Assembly (NCBI GenBank): GCA_001464335.1
Contig: LNEV01000014.1
Location: 124,001 to 188,000, forward strand
Length of the DNA stretch: 64,000 nucleotides
Reading direction: 5' to 3'
From: Rhizobiales bacterium Ga0077545
GTDB lineage: Bacteria > Pseudomonadota > Alphaproteobacteria > Rhizobiales > Methylopilaceae
Under the pieces are notes generated by a model that worked only from the letters and a program-made list of their open reading frames with translations, did no database searches and had not been told where the DNA came from. The position numbers and the translations under genes are program-made. Shown here in pieces: positions 26,369-35,364 of this stretch. Position 1 is the first letter of the stretch; each line of letters starts with the position of its first letter.

Positions 26369-26791
26369 TCAGATCAGGCAGCGCGGTTCAGGACACCAGC
26401 AGGGTATATCCTCACTGACGAGATTGAAGGTGCGATAATCTGCGAGGAGCTCCTCGCCCGCGCGGATGTCGCGGGAGGCGTAGACGTAGAGCTGGTCCTC
26501 GACCCGGGTGTTCGCGCGGCAATTGTGGTTGAGATAATCGACGCCGTCCGGCTCGCTCACGGGAATGAGATAGAGCAACTGCGATCCGACGATCCGCAAA
26601 TGCACCGATTGCCGCCAGAAGAAACTGTCGTTTCCCTTCTGCGCCTCAAGCTCCGCGAGCTCGGCCACCCGCGCCTCGCCATCGAAAAAGCCGAGGAGCG
26701 AGCCCTCGGCAATATCGCGTTTCGCGTAGATGCTTTTGTGGTCGGGGCGAAGGGATCGCACCTCGACCAGATCGAAATTGGTGTAACTCAT
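26369..26791 (-). CDS. SET-domain protein lysine methyltransferase-like
   Basis: This 140-residue minimal SET domain uses SAM to methylate lysine side chains. The N-flank YAKRDIAEGSLLGFFDG, the knot motif DYLNHNCRANT (residues 85-95) and GEELLADY with Tyr119 are all present. Three cysteines (131, 133, 138) form a post-SET zinc motif completed by Cys91. Bacterial SET proteins are few and mostly of unknown substrate. The gene lies 12 bp after an unassigned 305-residue protein and 7 bp before the MFS gene, so its target may be one of them. Confidence 0.85.
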   Translation of the reverse strand: MSYTNFDLVEVRSLRPDHKSIYAKRDIAEGSLLGFFDGEARVAELAELEAQKGNDSFFWRQSVHLRIVGSQLLYLIPVSEPDGVDYLNHNCRANTRVEDQLYVYASRDIRAGEELLADYRTFNLVSEDIPCWCPEPRCLI

Positions 26792-26803
26792 GGCTGGAAA
26801 CTA

Positions 26804-27721
26804 TCAGGCGACGAGAATACCGCCAGACTGTCCTTCGCGGCCGACAGACGCGGTTCCAGCCTCGAACATGGTCCGTAGCCAGTTGTCGCACAGATTTTGC
26901 GCGTAGATCACCGGCATTTCGTGGCTGTGCATTTCCTTCTTCGTCTCGGCGAAGACTGGATCGTTGTGAGGCGCAAGCCAGCTCCGCCTGTCATCGGACA
27001 GGTGCACCGCCCGCTCCGGGCAGGCCGAACGCTTGTTGTAGCTCGAGATCGTGTTGACCGACATGTTCTGCCACGTCGTCACGCTGTGCTGGAAGAGCTT
27101 GCGCGCCGCATGCATGCAGGTCAGCTCGTCCGGCTTTGAACCGTAGAGCCGGATGCACTGATCGCGGACCAGACACGCAAAGGCGAACGCATCCGACGTC
27201 ATATTGATGCCGATGAACGGCGCACTCAAGGACGGATCGTAAAGCGGATCTTCGACATTGTTCGAGCCGCGGCAGAACGCGACGGGGAAGAAGCTGTAGG
27301 TCGTCGGAAGACCGGTGACCGGGCACTCGACCTCAAGCTCAATGGAGATCGTCTCACCCTGGACGACGGCGTCGGCACTCCGGCACAGCCCCGCTTCCTG
27401 CATCAGCGCGCCGAGCGCCTTGAGTTCTTCGGCGGCATTGGCGTAGCTACGACCACGATCGTTCACGACGGCAAGGAAACCCGTGCGGCTGTGCTCGCGC
27501 ACGCCCGCAAAAAAGGTCTCGACCTCGCGCGAATAGTCCGCGCCATTACGCACCATCGCGACGTGATATCGACCGAGCCGGAACTCGCGCTTCCCCGCCG
27601 AGCACATGAGGTCGCGCTGCAGCCAGTGCTGAAAATCAAAATCCGGTTCTGAACCGTGAAAAGGGCAGCGTGCCGTTTCAGCACGTCCATCTACCACATC
27701 CGCCTGAAGACGCTCTGACAT
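26804..27721 (-). CDS. unassigned protein in operon with SET methyltransferase
   Basis: I do not recognise this 305-residue soluble protein. It has no signal peptide or membrane helix. Ten cysteines occur, among them Cys19 (RCPFHG), Cys40, Cys133 (VECPVTGLPT), Cys150 (FCRGSNN), Cys189 and Cys234 (SACPERAVH), and many histidines. RCPFHG and VECPVTGLP recall metal-binding or redox sites, but no family can be named. The start is uncertain: an in-frame ATG at 27772 would add 17 residues; neither start has a clear ribosome site. It is first in the operon with the SET protein and an MFS transporter. Confidence 0.7.
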   Translation of the reverse strand: MSERLQADVVDGRAETARCPFHGSEPDFDFQHWLQRDLMCSAGKREFRLGRYHVAMVRNGADYSREVETFFAGVREHSRTGFLAVVNDRGRSYANAAEELKALGALMQEAGLCRSADAVVQGETISIELEVECPVTGLPTTYSFFPVAFCRGSNNVEDPLYDPSLSAPFIGINMTSDAFAFACLVRDQCIRLYGSKPDELTCMHAARKLFQHSVTTWQNMSVNTISSYNKRSACPERAVHLSDDRRSWLAPHNDPVFAETKKEMHSHEMPVIYAQNLCDNWLRTMFEAGTASVGREGQSGGILVA

Positions 27722-27940
27722 GACGCAGATGCCCTGAAAATCGATGACCGCAATTAACGTTTTGTAAACCATAGGGTACGGAATTACGCAATCGTTCTCT
27801 GCCAGCGGGGTTGGCGCGTTTTCCGGCTAAGCGATTGGGTGAATGGATAATTACGATATTAACTAAGTTTTGAGGATACATCTAAAGACGATCGAAACGC
27901 TCAATGTGCATGATGGAAATGTAATTCCAGAGAGTGCGTG

Positions 27941-30109
27941 ATGCGTCTCACCCGCCAGATTTCCGTCTGCCTTGCTGTCGGAGCCGTCGTTACGTTCCTG
28001 ACGGTCGGCCTCACGATTGCGTGGATGGCCCGCGAGCATGATGCCGAGGCCGAAAGGTCGACGCGCACGATGGTCGTTGGCGGCCTCGAGACTCTGCATC
28101 AGCGCCTGCAGGCGCTGACCAACGATTATGCATGGTGGGACGAGGCCTATCAGGCCTATCACCGCGGCGACCGCGAATGGATCGATGCCAATATCGGTAC
28201 CGGCATTACGGGCACGCAGATCGCCGATGCGCTGGTCGTCGTCTCGCCGCAAGGCAACATCGATTACGGATGGGCCGTCGAAGACGGATCGGTCGGAGGG
28301 ATCTTCTCGCCGAACGCGATACGCTCGGCCCTTACCGCGGCCGAGGACGCGCCCGTCACCCAGAGCCAGGCCCGGACCATTCTCGTGCGCGGCGAAGATG
28401 GCATTGCGCTCGTCGGCATTGCGCGCATCGTTCCGGCGAGCACGGTGGACACCGCCGACCGAGCAAGCATGCCCTTTGTCGCGATGGCGCAATATCTCAG
28501 CGACGAGCGTCTCGGCGAGCTTGGCCGCAGCTTTCTGTTGCAGGACCTGTCGATCCACGAAACGCCGATCAGCGGCCAGGACTCGCTGCCCCTTCTCAAT
28601 GAATACAACCGCCCGATTGCCTATCTGACCTGGACGCCTCCCACGCCCGGAGCCGCGCTGCTTCGCATGGCGGCTCCGCCCCTCATCGCCGCGCTCGGCA
28701 TTTTCAGCGTGGCCATGATGCTGATCGGTTTCCGCGCACAGACGCTCGCGAACGCTCTTTTCCGCAGCGAACAGGATGCGAGCGTGTCCGCGCGGCGCGA
28801 TCACCTCACCGGCCTCATAAACCGCTTCGGCCTCAACGAAATTCTCGCCTCGCACACTTATGTCCAGGCGTCGGCAAAGGGCGAACTGGCCGTCATCTTC
28901 CTCGACATCAACGGCTTCAAGGAGGTCAACGATTCCGTCGGCCACCACGGCGGCGATCTCCTCGTCTGCGAGATCGCCCGGCGGGTCGGGGCGGCCCTTC
29001 CGAAGAGCGCACGTCTTGCCCGCGTCGGCGGCGATGAATTCGTCGTCGTGCTGCACGGTCCGGACGCGCTCGATGTCTCGAAAATCTCGGCGAGCCTGCC
29101 TGAAGCCATGGACGCGCCCTTTTCGGTGCTGGGCATGGAATTTCACATCGCCTGCGCGATCGGCTACACCTCGACCAGCCGTGGCAGCGTTCCGGTCGAC
29201 GAACTCATCCGTCAGGCGGACATGGCCATGTATCAGGCCAAAAGCTCCCGGCAGCGCGATCCCGTCGCCTATCTGCCGTCGATGGAAACCGGCACGCTCG
29301 AGCGCAAGCAGTTCGAAGGGCGCCTCTGGCACGCGCTACAGGACGGCGAGCTCAGCGTCGCCTATCAGCCTATTGCCAGTTCGCACGATCTGTCGCCCAA
29401 CGGCCTCGAAGCGCTGATCCGCTGGTATTCGCCGGAATTGGGGCATGTCTCCCCGGCCAAGCTTGTGGAGGTCGCCGAGGAATCCGGCCTCATCCGGGAC
29501 ATCGGCGACTTTGTTCTCAACCGCGTTTGCGCCGACATGCACCGCTGGCCCGGCCTGCGTGTGTCGGTCAACGTTTCCCCGGCCCAGCTGCGCGATCCGA
29601 ACTACATTACCAGCTTCACCGAGACGCTCGCGCGCTACAACGTGGACCCCCGCCAGATCGAGATCGAACTGACGGAGAACGTGATGGTAGGAGACATGAT
29701 CCCGACCGCCCGCAAGCTCTCGCAGTTGCGCCGTCTCGGCGTCACGGTTGCGCTCGACGATTTCGGAACGGGTTTCTCGTCCATCGGCTCGCTCCGCAAT
29801 TTTCCGTTCGATCGGGTGAAAATCGACCGCTCCTTCATCATGGACATCACGACGAACCCCGACAGCGCCGCGCTGGTGCGTGCACTCGTGGCCGTTGCGG
29901 ATGCCATGAATCTCGATGTCGTTGCGGAAGGCGTCGAAACCAACGAGCAGGCGCAGCTCGCGCGCATCAGCGGCTGCGAATATCTCCAAGGCTATCTGCT
30001 CGCCCGCCCGATGAGCGCCGAACAGATGGAAAAGCATCTCGCCGAAAGCCTTACCTTCGCGGCGGCCAAGAAGGCCCCGTCGAACCGCCGCCTTTCCCAG
30101 ATCGGTTGA
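27941..30109 (+). CDS. CHASE4-GGDEF-EAL cyclic-di-GMP protein
   Basis: This 722-residue membrane protein could make and degrade cyclic-di-GMP. A first helix is at about residues 8-29 and a periplasmic CHASE4-like sensor (LQALTNDYAWWDEAYQAY) runs to about 235. A second helix is at about 240-262, then come a GGDEF domain (RVGGDEFVVV, 363-367) and an EAL domain (GLEALIRWYS, 490-492; ELTENVMVGD; DDFGTGFSS; EGVET). The catalytic residues of both domains look intact. The inhibitory RxxD site expected five residues before GGDEF is KSAR, so product inhibition is probably absent. The ATG was preferred to an adjacent GTG for ribosome-site spacing. Confidence 0.93.
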   Translation: MRLTRQISVCLAVGAVVTFLTVGLTIAWMAREHDAEAERSTRTMVVGGLETLHQRLQALTNDYAWWDEAYQAYHRGDREWIDANIGTGITGTQIADALVVVSPQGNIDYGWAVEDGSVGGIFSPNAIRSALTAAEDAPVTQSQARTILVRGEDGIALVGIARIVPASTVDTADRASMPFVAMAQYLSDERLGELGRSFLLQDLSIHETPISGQDSLPLLNEYNRPIAYLTWTPPTPGAALLRMAAPPLIAALGIFSVAMMLIGFRAQTLANALFRSEQDASVSARRDHLTGLINRFGLNEILASHTYVQASAKGELAVIFLDINGFKEVNDSVGHHGGDLLVCEIARRVGAALPKSARLARVGGDEFVVVLHGPDALDVSKISASLPEAMDAPFSVLGMEFHIACAIGYTSTSRGSVPVDELIRQADMAMYQAKSSRQRDPVAYLPSMETGTLERKQFEGRLWHALQDGELSVAYQPIASSHDLSPNGLEALIRWYSPELGHVSPAKLVEVAEESGLIRDIGDFVLNRVCADMHRWPGLRVSVNVSPAQLRDPNYITSFTETLARYNVDPRQIEIELTENVMVGDMIPTARKLSQLRRLGVTVALDDFGTGFSSIGSLRNFPFDRVKIDRSFIMDITTNPDSAALVRALVAVADAMNLDVVAEGVETNEQAQLARISGCEYLQGYLLARPMSAEQMEKHLAESLTFAAAKKAPSNRRLSQIG

Positions 30110-30135
30110 CCCCGAAAACCCGCGTGCAAGAGAAG

Positions 30136-30153
30136 ACGTGCGCCGCACGTTTT
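30136..30153 (+). terminator. weak terminator-like hairpin
   Basis: ACGTGC/GCACGT with a 3-nt loop is followed by TTT, 26 bp after the GGDEF-EAL stop. The stem is short and the T-tract poor, so termination would be partial at best. Confidence 0.3.
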
Positions 30154-30230
30154 GCTATGCAGCCACGTCCGTGGCGGTTATCGCCCCGGACATGCACGAA
30201 CAGCGCGCCGCACAGCGGCCGGGATACCCG

Positions 30231-30644
30231 ATGACAAAGCTTTCGATTACCGCCGGCCCCTTTTCCTTCGAGGCCGAGCTTCTACACGATGTCGCACCCA
30301 AGACTTGCGAAAAATTCCTGACACTTCTCCCCTACAAGGAGCGCATCATCCACGTGCGCTGGAGCGGAGAAGGCTGCTGGATTCCGCTCGGCGAAACCGA
30401 TTTCGGCCTAGGCTACGAGAACGCGACGAGCTATCCGGCGCCCGGCGAGTTCATCCTTTATCCCGGCGGCTACAGCGAAACCGAGATTTTGCTCGCCTAC
30501 GGAGGCGTGCGCTTCGCAAGCAAGATGGGCCAGCTCGCGGGCAACCACTTCATGACAATCACCAAAGGGCGCGAAAATCTCCTCGCCCTCGGCAAGAAGA
30601 CCCTTTGGGACGGCGCACAGGACATCGTCTTCGCCCGCGCGTGA
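30231..30644 (+). CDS. DUF3830 family protein (cyclophilin-like fold)
   Basis: This 137-residue soluble protein starts MTKLSITAGPFSFEAELLHDVAPKTCEKFLTLLP and carries IHVRWSGEGCWIPLGE and GEFILYPGGYSETEILLAYG, the DUF3830 pattern, which is structurally related to cyclophilin-type barrels. Family members are often found near amino acid or hydantoin metabolism and ABC transporters, in line with the racemase/ABC operon converging on it from the right. The reaction is unknown. A longer in-frame start at 30138 is possible but adds an unconserved stretch. Confidence 0.78.
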   Translation: MTKLSITAGPFSFEAELLHDVAPKTCEKFLTLLPYKERIIHVRWSGEGCWIPLGETDFGLGYENATSYPAPGEFILYPGGYSETEILLAYGGVRFASKMGQLAGNHFMTITKGRENLLALGKKTLWDGAQDIVFARA

Positions 30645-30647
30645 CGT

Positions 30648-31487
30648 TCAGCCGAGCTCGAATGTGGTGATGCCGTAAATGCGCTCCAGCGGCAGCTGGG
30701 GCGCCGGGCCGCGATACATGCGGGCCGTCTCGAAGACGGGCTGGAGCGCGTGTCGATCGGCAAGCGCGATCGCGGCATGGTTCGGCTCCGGAAGATCGAG
30801 AAAAACCTCCTCGGGAGCCTCGGCCGCCAAAGCCTGGAACAGCAAGTCCGCCACGTCTTCCCGCTCCGCGAACAGCGGGCCGATCTTGTGGCCCGTCCTG
30901 CACGCGCGGATCGTGCCGTAGCCGCAGACATGTCCCTCCTGGACATAAGCCAAAGAGGTGCGGCGCTCCGGATTAAGCCACGCGCGCAGGAAATCTTCGC
31001 GCGGACCCGGAAAAAACGCCCGGTCGAAGGCAATGACGGACGGCAGGAGCTGGCTGTCGACACGCACAAGCCGCTCGTCCGCCACGCGGGAGGTCTGCGG
31101 GCGGCCTCCATAACGCACATTGCGATGTGCGAGCTCGAAACCCGATTTGCGGTAATTGTCCTGCTGCGCCAGAACACCGTCGAGGCCGATAACCCGTCCG
31201 TTGAGCCGCTCCATCCCCGCCTGCCACGTCGCCCAGCCATGGCCTTTTCCACGCAGTTCGGGCACCACGATGTAAAGACCGATAAAACCGAAATCGACAC
31301 CGTAGCGCACGGCGGCAATGGCCGTTGCGGGCTGGTCGTCCAGAAACCCCATCAGAAAACCGCCGGGATCAGCGGCTCTGAAATCCGGGGCATCGCCGAG
31401 GCCGGGGTTCCAGCCTTCGTTTTCCGCCCATTTGACAGCCATATCGAGATGGGACGCCCCCATCTCGCGAACGACAAATCCGGTCAT
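30648..31487 (-). CDS. GNAT family N-acetyltransferase
   Basis: This 279-residue protein has an N-terminal GNAT domain. The acetyl-CoA pyrophosphate loop is VVPELRGKGHGWATWQAG (RGKGHG at 79-84), and the following helix-strand LDGVLAQQDNYRKSGFELAHRNVRYGG is typical of the DUF1248-linked acetyltransferases. The C-terminal half (about 150-279) is the second degenerate GNAT-like domain often seen in these proteins. Its ATG overlaps the racemase stop (ATGA), making it the last of six co-oriented genes with an ABC importer. The substrate is unknown; a role in modifying the imported compound is an inference. Confidence 0.82.
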   Translation of the reverse strand: MTGFVVREMGASHLDMAVKWAENEGWNPGLGDAPDFRAADPGGFLMGFLDDQPATAIAAVRYGVDFGFIGLYIVVPELRGKGHGWATWQAGMERLNGRVIGLDGVLAQQDNYRKSGFELAHRNVRYGGRPQTSRVADERLVRVDSQLLPSVIAFDRAFFPGPREDFLRAWLNPERRTSLAYVQEGHVCGYGTIRACRTGHKIGPLFAEREDVADLLFQALAAEAPEEVFLDLPEPNHAAIALADRHALQPVFETARMYRGPAPQLPLERIYGITTFELG

Positions 31488-32230
31488 TGCCGCACAATGG
31501 CATCCGGCGCGAACGACGCAAGAACTCCCGTGTAGGTTTTCGAAATCGGCGTCGCATAGGCGCCGGCTTTGGAGGTACGAAGGCCAAGCCCCGCCAAGGC
31601 TTCGATCATTTTGACGCCAGCGGCAACACCGTCGACGACCGGCACGCCGAATTCGCCCGACAGATCCCGTGCAAGATCGGCCATGCCCGCGCAGCCGAGC
31701 ACGACCGCATCGCTTCGGTCGGCCTGGAGGGCCTCTCGAACCTTCGCGCGCAGCAGCGCCCCGGCATTCGAGCCGGGTTCTTCGAGCGACAGAACCGGAA
31801 TATCGGCCGCATGAACGCGCGCGCGCTCGGCAAAACCGTAGCGATGAACCAGATGCGAGATCGGAGCCACCGAACATGCCAAAGTGGTGACGACGGAAAT
31901 GCGCGTCGCAATCATCCCTGCCGCCGCAAGCGCCGCCTCGCAGATGCCGACCACGGGAATGTCGGCCAGCGCCCGCGCCGCATCGAGGCCGGTGTCGTCG
32001 AAACAGGCGATAACCACGCCGTCCGCCCCGGCTGCCTCGCCCCTGGCGATCTCCTGCAGCAGCCCCGGCAGGGCGAAGGCCTCGTCATAATAGCCCTCGA
32101 TGCTGACGGGCCCCATCGCGGGGTTGACGGCAACAATGTCCGTACCGGAGGCCGCCGCCTGCTGCGCGGCAAGACCGATCTTGTCGGTCATGCTCGCGGT
32201 GGTGTTTGGGTTTATGACGAGGATACGCAT
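31484..32230 (-). CDS. Asp/Glu/hydantoin racemase family protein
   Basis: This 248-residue cofactor-independent racemase carries the two catalytic cysteines expected: Cys76 in VVIACFDDTG and Cys180 in VVLGCAGM. The start MRILVINPNTTASMT and the length fit the hydantoin racemase branch (HyuE/DcrH-like), which epimerises 5-substituted hydantoins or related amino-acid derivatives. It is co-transcribed with a polyamine-type ABC importer 20 bp upstream and an acetyltransferase that overlaps its stop. No hydantoinase gene is in the window. Confidence 0.85.
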   Translation of the reverse strand: MRILVINPNTTASMTDKIGLAAQQAAASGTDIVAVNPAMGPVSIEGYYDEAFALPGLLQEIARGEAAGADGVVIACFDDTGLDAARALADIPVVGICEAALAAAGMIATRISVVTTLACSVAPISHLVHRYGFAERARVHAADIPVLSLEEPGSNAGALLRAKVREALQADRSDAVVLGCAGMADLARDLSGEFGVPVVDGVAAGVKMIEALAGLGLRTSKAGAYATPISKTYTGVLASFAPDAIVRQ

Positions 32231-32249
32231 CGGAACTTCAATATCATTA

Positions 32250-33071
32250 TCATCCCGCCCGGCGCCGGGCTCGCTGGGACAGATAGATGGCGCCGAGCGC
32301 CAGCACAATGATGAGGAGCGAAAATCCCGTCGTGACCGTGCCGAGCGCATAGAGCACGGGCGTCGTGACATTGGTCGTCATGCCGTAGATTTCGAGCGGC
32401 AGCGTGTTGAACGAGCCGGACGTCATCAGGGTCCGCGCGAACTCGTCATAGGAGAGCGTGAAGCCGAACAGTCCCACCCCGATCAGGCTCGGCAGGATGA
32501 GCGGCAGAAGCACGTGGCGGAAGGTCTGCCACGGACTGGCGCCAAGATCGCGGGCCGCCTCCTCATAGCTCGGATTGAAGCGGTTGAAGACCGCGAACAT
32601 GATCAGAAGGCCGAAGGGCAGCGCCCAGGTGAGATGCGCGCCGAAGGCCGACGAATACCAGGCCGGGCGAAAGCCGGTGACCTGAAACAGAAGGCCGATG
32701 CCGAGGCTGACGAGGATCGAGGGCACGATCAGGCTGGCGATGGCCGTATAGAACAAAGGGCCCGCGCCCCAGAACGGGCGGCGGAACGCCATTCCCGCCA
32801 GCAGCGACACGAACACCGTCGTGCCCATCACCATGAGACCGAGCACGAACGAGCGCGTGAAAGCGCCGCCGAAATCGCCGACCGCTTGCGTCTCGAACAG
32901 ATTGCGGAACCAGCGCAGCGACACGCCGTTCATCGGGAATGTCAGCCCGCCATCGGGCCCCTGGAAAGACAGGATGAAGATCGTCGTCAGCGGTCCGTAC
33001 AGGAACAGGACGAACACCGCAAAAAAGATGGCCAGCACCCAGAAGCCGAGACCGCGCCGCTCTCCTTCCAT
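32250..33071 (-). CDS. ABC transporter permease, PotC-type
   Basis: This 273-residue inner-membrane permease has six helices and the coupling motif EAARDLGASPWQTFRHVLLPLILPSLIGVGL (EAA loop). It corresponds to the PotC/PhnV-like second permease of polyamine- or aminoethylphosphonate-type importers. The start codon is 1 bp after the upstream permease stop. The substrate cannot be told from the permease alone. Confidence 0.9.
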   Translation of the reverse strand: MEGERRGLGFWVLAIFFAVFVLFLYGPLTTIFILSFQGPDGGLTFPMNGVSLRWFRNLFETQAVGDFGGAFTRSFVLGLMVMGTTVFVSLLAGMAFRRPFWGAGPLFYTAIASLIVPSILVSLGIGLLFQVTGFRPAWYSSAFGAHLTWALPFGLLIMFAVFNRFNPSYEEAARDLGASPWQTFRHVLLPLILPSLIGVGLFGFTLSYDEFARTLMTSGSFNTLPLEIYGMTTNVTTPVLYALGTVTTGFSLLIIVLALGAIYLSQRARRRAG

Positions 33072-33072
33072 C

Positions 33073-33984
33073 TCACAGCTCCTTGCGAATGTTCACGACG
33101 CGCAGAATGCCCGCGACGATGAGAAGAACGACACCGAGAAGGACCACGGCATTCGCCGCCGCCGCCGGATATTGCAGCACCGAAATCTGGTTCGCGATCA
33201 TCAGTCCGACCGAGGCGGACTGGCCGCCCGACATGAACCGCACCGTGATGAAATCGCCCATGGTCAGCGTCACGACGAAAATCGTGCCGATGGCAATGCC
33301 CGGCTTGGCCAGCGGGATGATGACATTGGTCAGGATCTGGAACGCATTGGCCCCGGCATCGCGCGCCGCCTCGATCAGCGCGCGGTCGATGCGCATCAAG
33401 GTGTTGAAGATCGGGACGACCATGAACAACGTGTACAGATGCACCATCGCCAGAACGACGGCGAAATCCGAGAACAGGAGAAATTCAAGCGGCGCATCGA
33501 TCACGCCCATATTGATGAGCGTCGAATTGATGAGCCCGTTGCGGCCGAGGAAAGGTATCCACGAAATCATGCGGATGATGTTCGAGGTCAGGAACGGCAC
33601 CGTGCAGATGAGGAACAGCATCATCTGCATGCCCACACTCCGCACGTGGAAGGCGAGAAAATAGGCGACCCAGAACCCGATGAAGAGCGTCAGGGCCCAG
33701 ACGATGAGCGTGTATTTCAGCGTGTTGAGATAGGTCTTCCACGTCACCCACGACAGCAGAGTCTCCTCGTAATTGAGGAGCATGAAATCGGGAATGATGC
33801 GGATCGAATCGTAATCCCAGAAGCTCACCATCACGATGGTCGCGATGGGCAGCAGCAGAAACACGCCCAGAACGATCGCGAGCGGCAAGGCCTGCAGATA
33901 GGATGCGAAGGGCGCGAGCGAAAAGCGCGCTCTGGATTGAGGCTCCGGCTTCACTGCCGCATGTTCCGCCGTGATGTCCGCCAC
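33073..33984 (-). CDS. ABC transporter permease, PotB-type
   Basis: This 303-residue inner-membrane permease is translated from a GTG. It has six helices after a polar N-terminus (residues 1-28), with the EAA loop EAARDAGANAFQILTNVIIPLAKPGIAIG near the C-terminal third. TMISWIPFLGRNGLIN-type wording is that of PotB-like permeases. It follows the solute-binding gene by 61 bp and precedes the second permease by 1 bp. Confidence 0.9.
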   Translation of the reverse strand: MADITAEHAAVKPEPQSRARFSLAPFASYLQALPLAIVLGVFLLLPIATIVMVSFWDYDSIRIIPDFMLLNYEETLLSWVTWKTYLNTLKYTLIVWALTLFIGFWVAYFLAFHVRSVGMQMMLFLICTVPFLTSNIIRMISWIPFLGRNGLINSTLINMGVIDAPLEFLLFSDFAVVLAMVHLYTLFMVVPIFNTLMRIDRALIEAARDAGANAFQILTNVIIPLAKPGIAIGTIFVVTLTMGDFITVRFMSGGQSASVGLMIANQISVLQYPAAAANAVVLLGVVLLIVAGILRVVNIRKEL

Positions 33985-34045
33985 ATCCGCCTCCGCATGT
34001 CAGAAGGGAATGCGGACCGCGCCAAGCGCGGTCCGCACATTGCCG

Positions 34046-35335
34046 TCAAGCCGCGATGAACTCGTTCCATTTGCGGACCATGTAGCGGTCCTCGTCCATG
34101 ACGGAGTTCCAGCAGGCGATGCCGCCCAGACGCTGGAGATACGAGCCGCCGTCGCGCACCGACCCGGCCTTTTCCATCAGCTTGCCTTCCGGAGACATGA
34201 TGTCCTTCTCCGCAGGCTTGCCTTCCATCCAGAAGCCCCACTCGTCCGCCGACATGTATTCCTTGGCCGTGTCCAGACAGGCGGAGTAATAACCCTGCCG
34301 GTTGAGATAACCGCCGACCCAGCCGGACATGTACCAGTTGATGTACTCATAGGCCGCATCGAGCTGCGCGCCGTCGAGATGTTTTGCAAGGCCAAGACCG
34401 CCGCCCCATGCGCGGTAGCCTTCCTTGAGCGGCTGGTACACACAGGGAATGCCCTTGGAGCGCACGGCCGCAACCGCCGGCGACCACATGGACTGGATGA
34501 CGACCTCGCCCGAGGACATGAGATTGACGCTCTCGTCGAAGCTCTTCCAGAACGCGCGGAACTGCCCGGCCTTCTTGGCCTCGATGAGGAACGCGATCGT
34601 CTTGTCGAGCTCCTCTTTCGTCATGTTGCCCTTGTCGCCGTATGTGATGTTGCCCATCGCCTCCATGATCATCGCCGCATCCATGATGCCGATGGACGGG
34701 ATGTTCAGGATCGAGGTCTTGCCCTTGAAGGCAGGGTCCATGATGTCGGCCCAGGTCGTGATGTCACGGCCGACGAGATCGGGGCGGATGCCGAGCGTGT
34801 CGGCGTTGTAGATGGTCGGAACCATCGTCATCCAGTTGGTCGGCTCCTTGGCGAAGGTCTTGGAATCCTTGCCCTCGACGAAACCGACCGTGTGCGGCGC
34901 CGTGCCCTGCGCGATGGTGGATTCCGGCGTCAGCTTGCCGTTGATGAAGAGAGGGACGATCTTGTCGAAATATTTCAGCTTGGAGACATCCATCGGCTGC
35001 AGCGTGCCCGCCGGAAAAACCTTCTTGCAGATCCAGTATTCGACGTCGGCGATGTCGTAGCTGTCCGGCTGCGTGACGGTGCGCTGCGCGGCGGCGTCCG
35101 AATCGAGCGCCGTCATCTGCAGCGTGATGCCGAGATCGGCTTTGCACTTCTCGGCGATGGCGTTGATGTTCGACACGCCGGTGCCGACCTGACGCAGCGT
35201 GATGGGATTCTGCGCCCAGATGGTCGGGAAGCCCGTAATGACGCCAGAGCCCGCGGCAAGACCGCCGACGGCCGCCGCGCCCTTCAGCAGCGAACGGCGG
35301 GAAACGCCACCCTTCGTTTCATTCTTCTTGGTCAT
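34046..35335 (-). CDS. ABC transporter solute-binding protein (PotD-like, Tat-exported)
   Basis: This 429-residue periplasmic binding protein has an N-terminal twin-arginine signal (GVSRRSLLKGAAAVGGLAAGSG), so it is probably exported folded. The mature part is a PotD/PhnS-like two-lobe fold (ITLRQVGTGVSNINAIAEKCKADLGITLQMTALDSDA; LNIPSIGIMDAAMI). Longer than PotD itself, it resembles the spermidine/putrescine-like proteins of the opine-polyamine-aminophosphonate class. A GGAGAG ribosome site precedes the ATG. Its ATPase lies 29 bp upstream. Confidence 0.9.
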   Translation of the reverse strand: MTKKNETKGGVSRRSLLKGAAAVGGLAAGSGVITGFPTIWAQNPITLRQVGTGVSNINAIAEKCKADLGITLQMTALDSDAAAQRTVTQPDSYDIADVEYWICKKVFPAGTLQPMDVSKLKYFDKIVPLFINGKLTPESTIAQGTAPHTVGFVEGKDSKTFAKEPTNWMTMVPTIYNADTLGIRPDLVGRDITTWADIMDPAFKGKTSILNIPSIGIMDAAMIMEAMGNITYGDKGNMTKEELDKTIAFLIEAKKAGQFRAFWKSFDESVNLMSSGEVVIQSMWSPAVAAVRSKGIPCVYQPLKEGYRAWGGGLGLAKHLDGAQLDAAYEYINWYMSGWVGGYLNRQGYYSACLDTAKEYMSADEWGFWMEGKPAEKDIMSPEGKLMEKAGSVRDGGSYLQRLGGIACWNSVMDEDRYMVRKWNEFIAA

Positions 35336-35364
35336 GTCGCTCTCTCCTGTCGTGAAGCCCGCAT

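Noticed and set aside
27863-29332. A 489-codon minus-strand frame over the GGDEF-EAL gene
   Set aside because: It is antisense to a gene with intact, ordered domains; the translated product is low-complexity.
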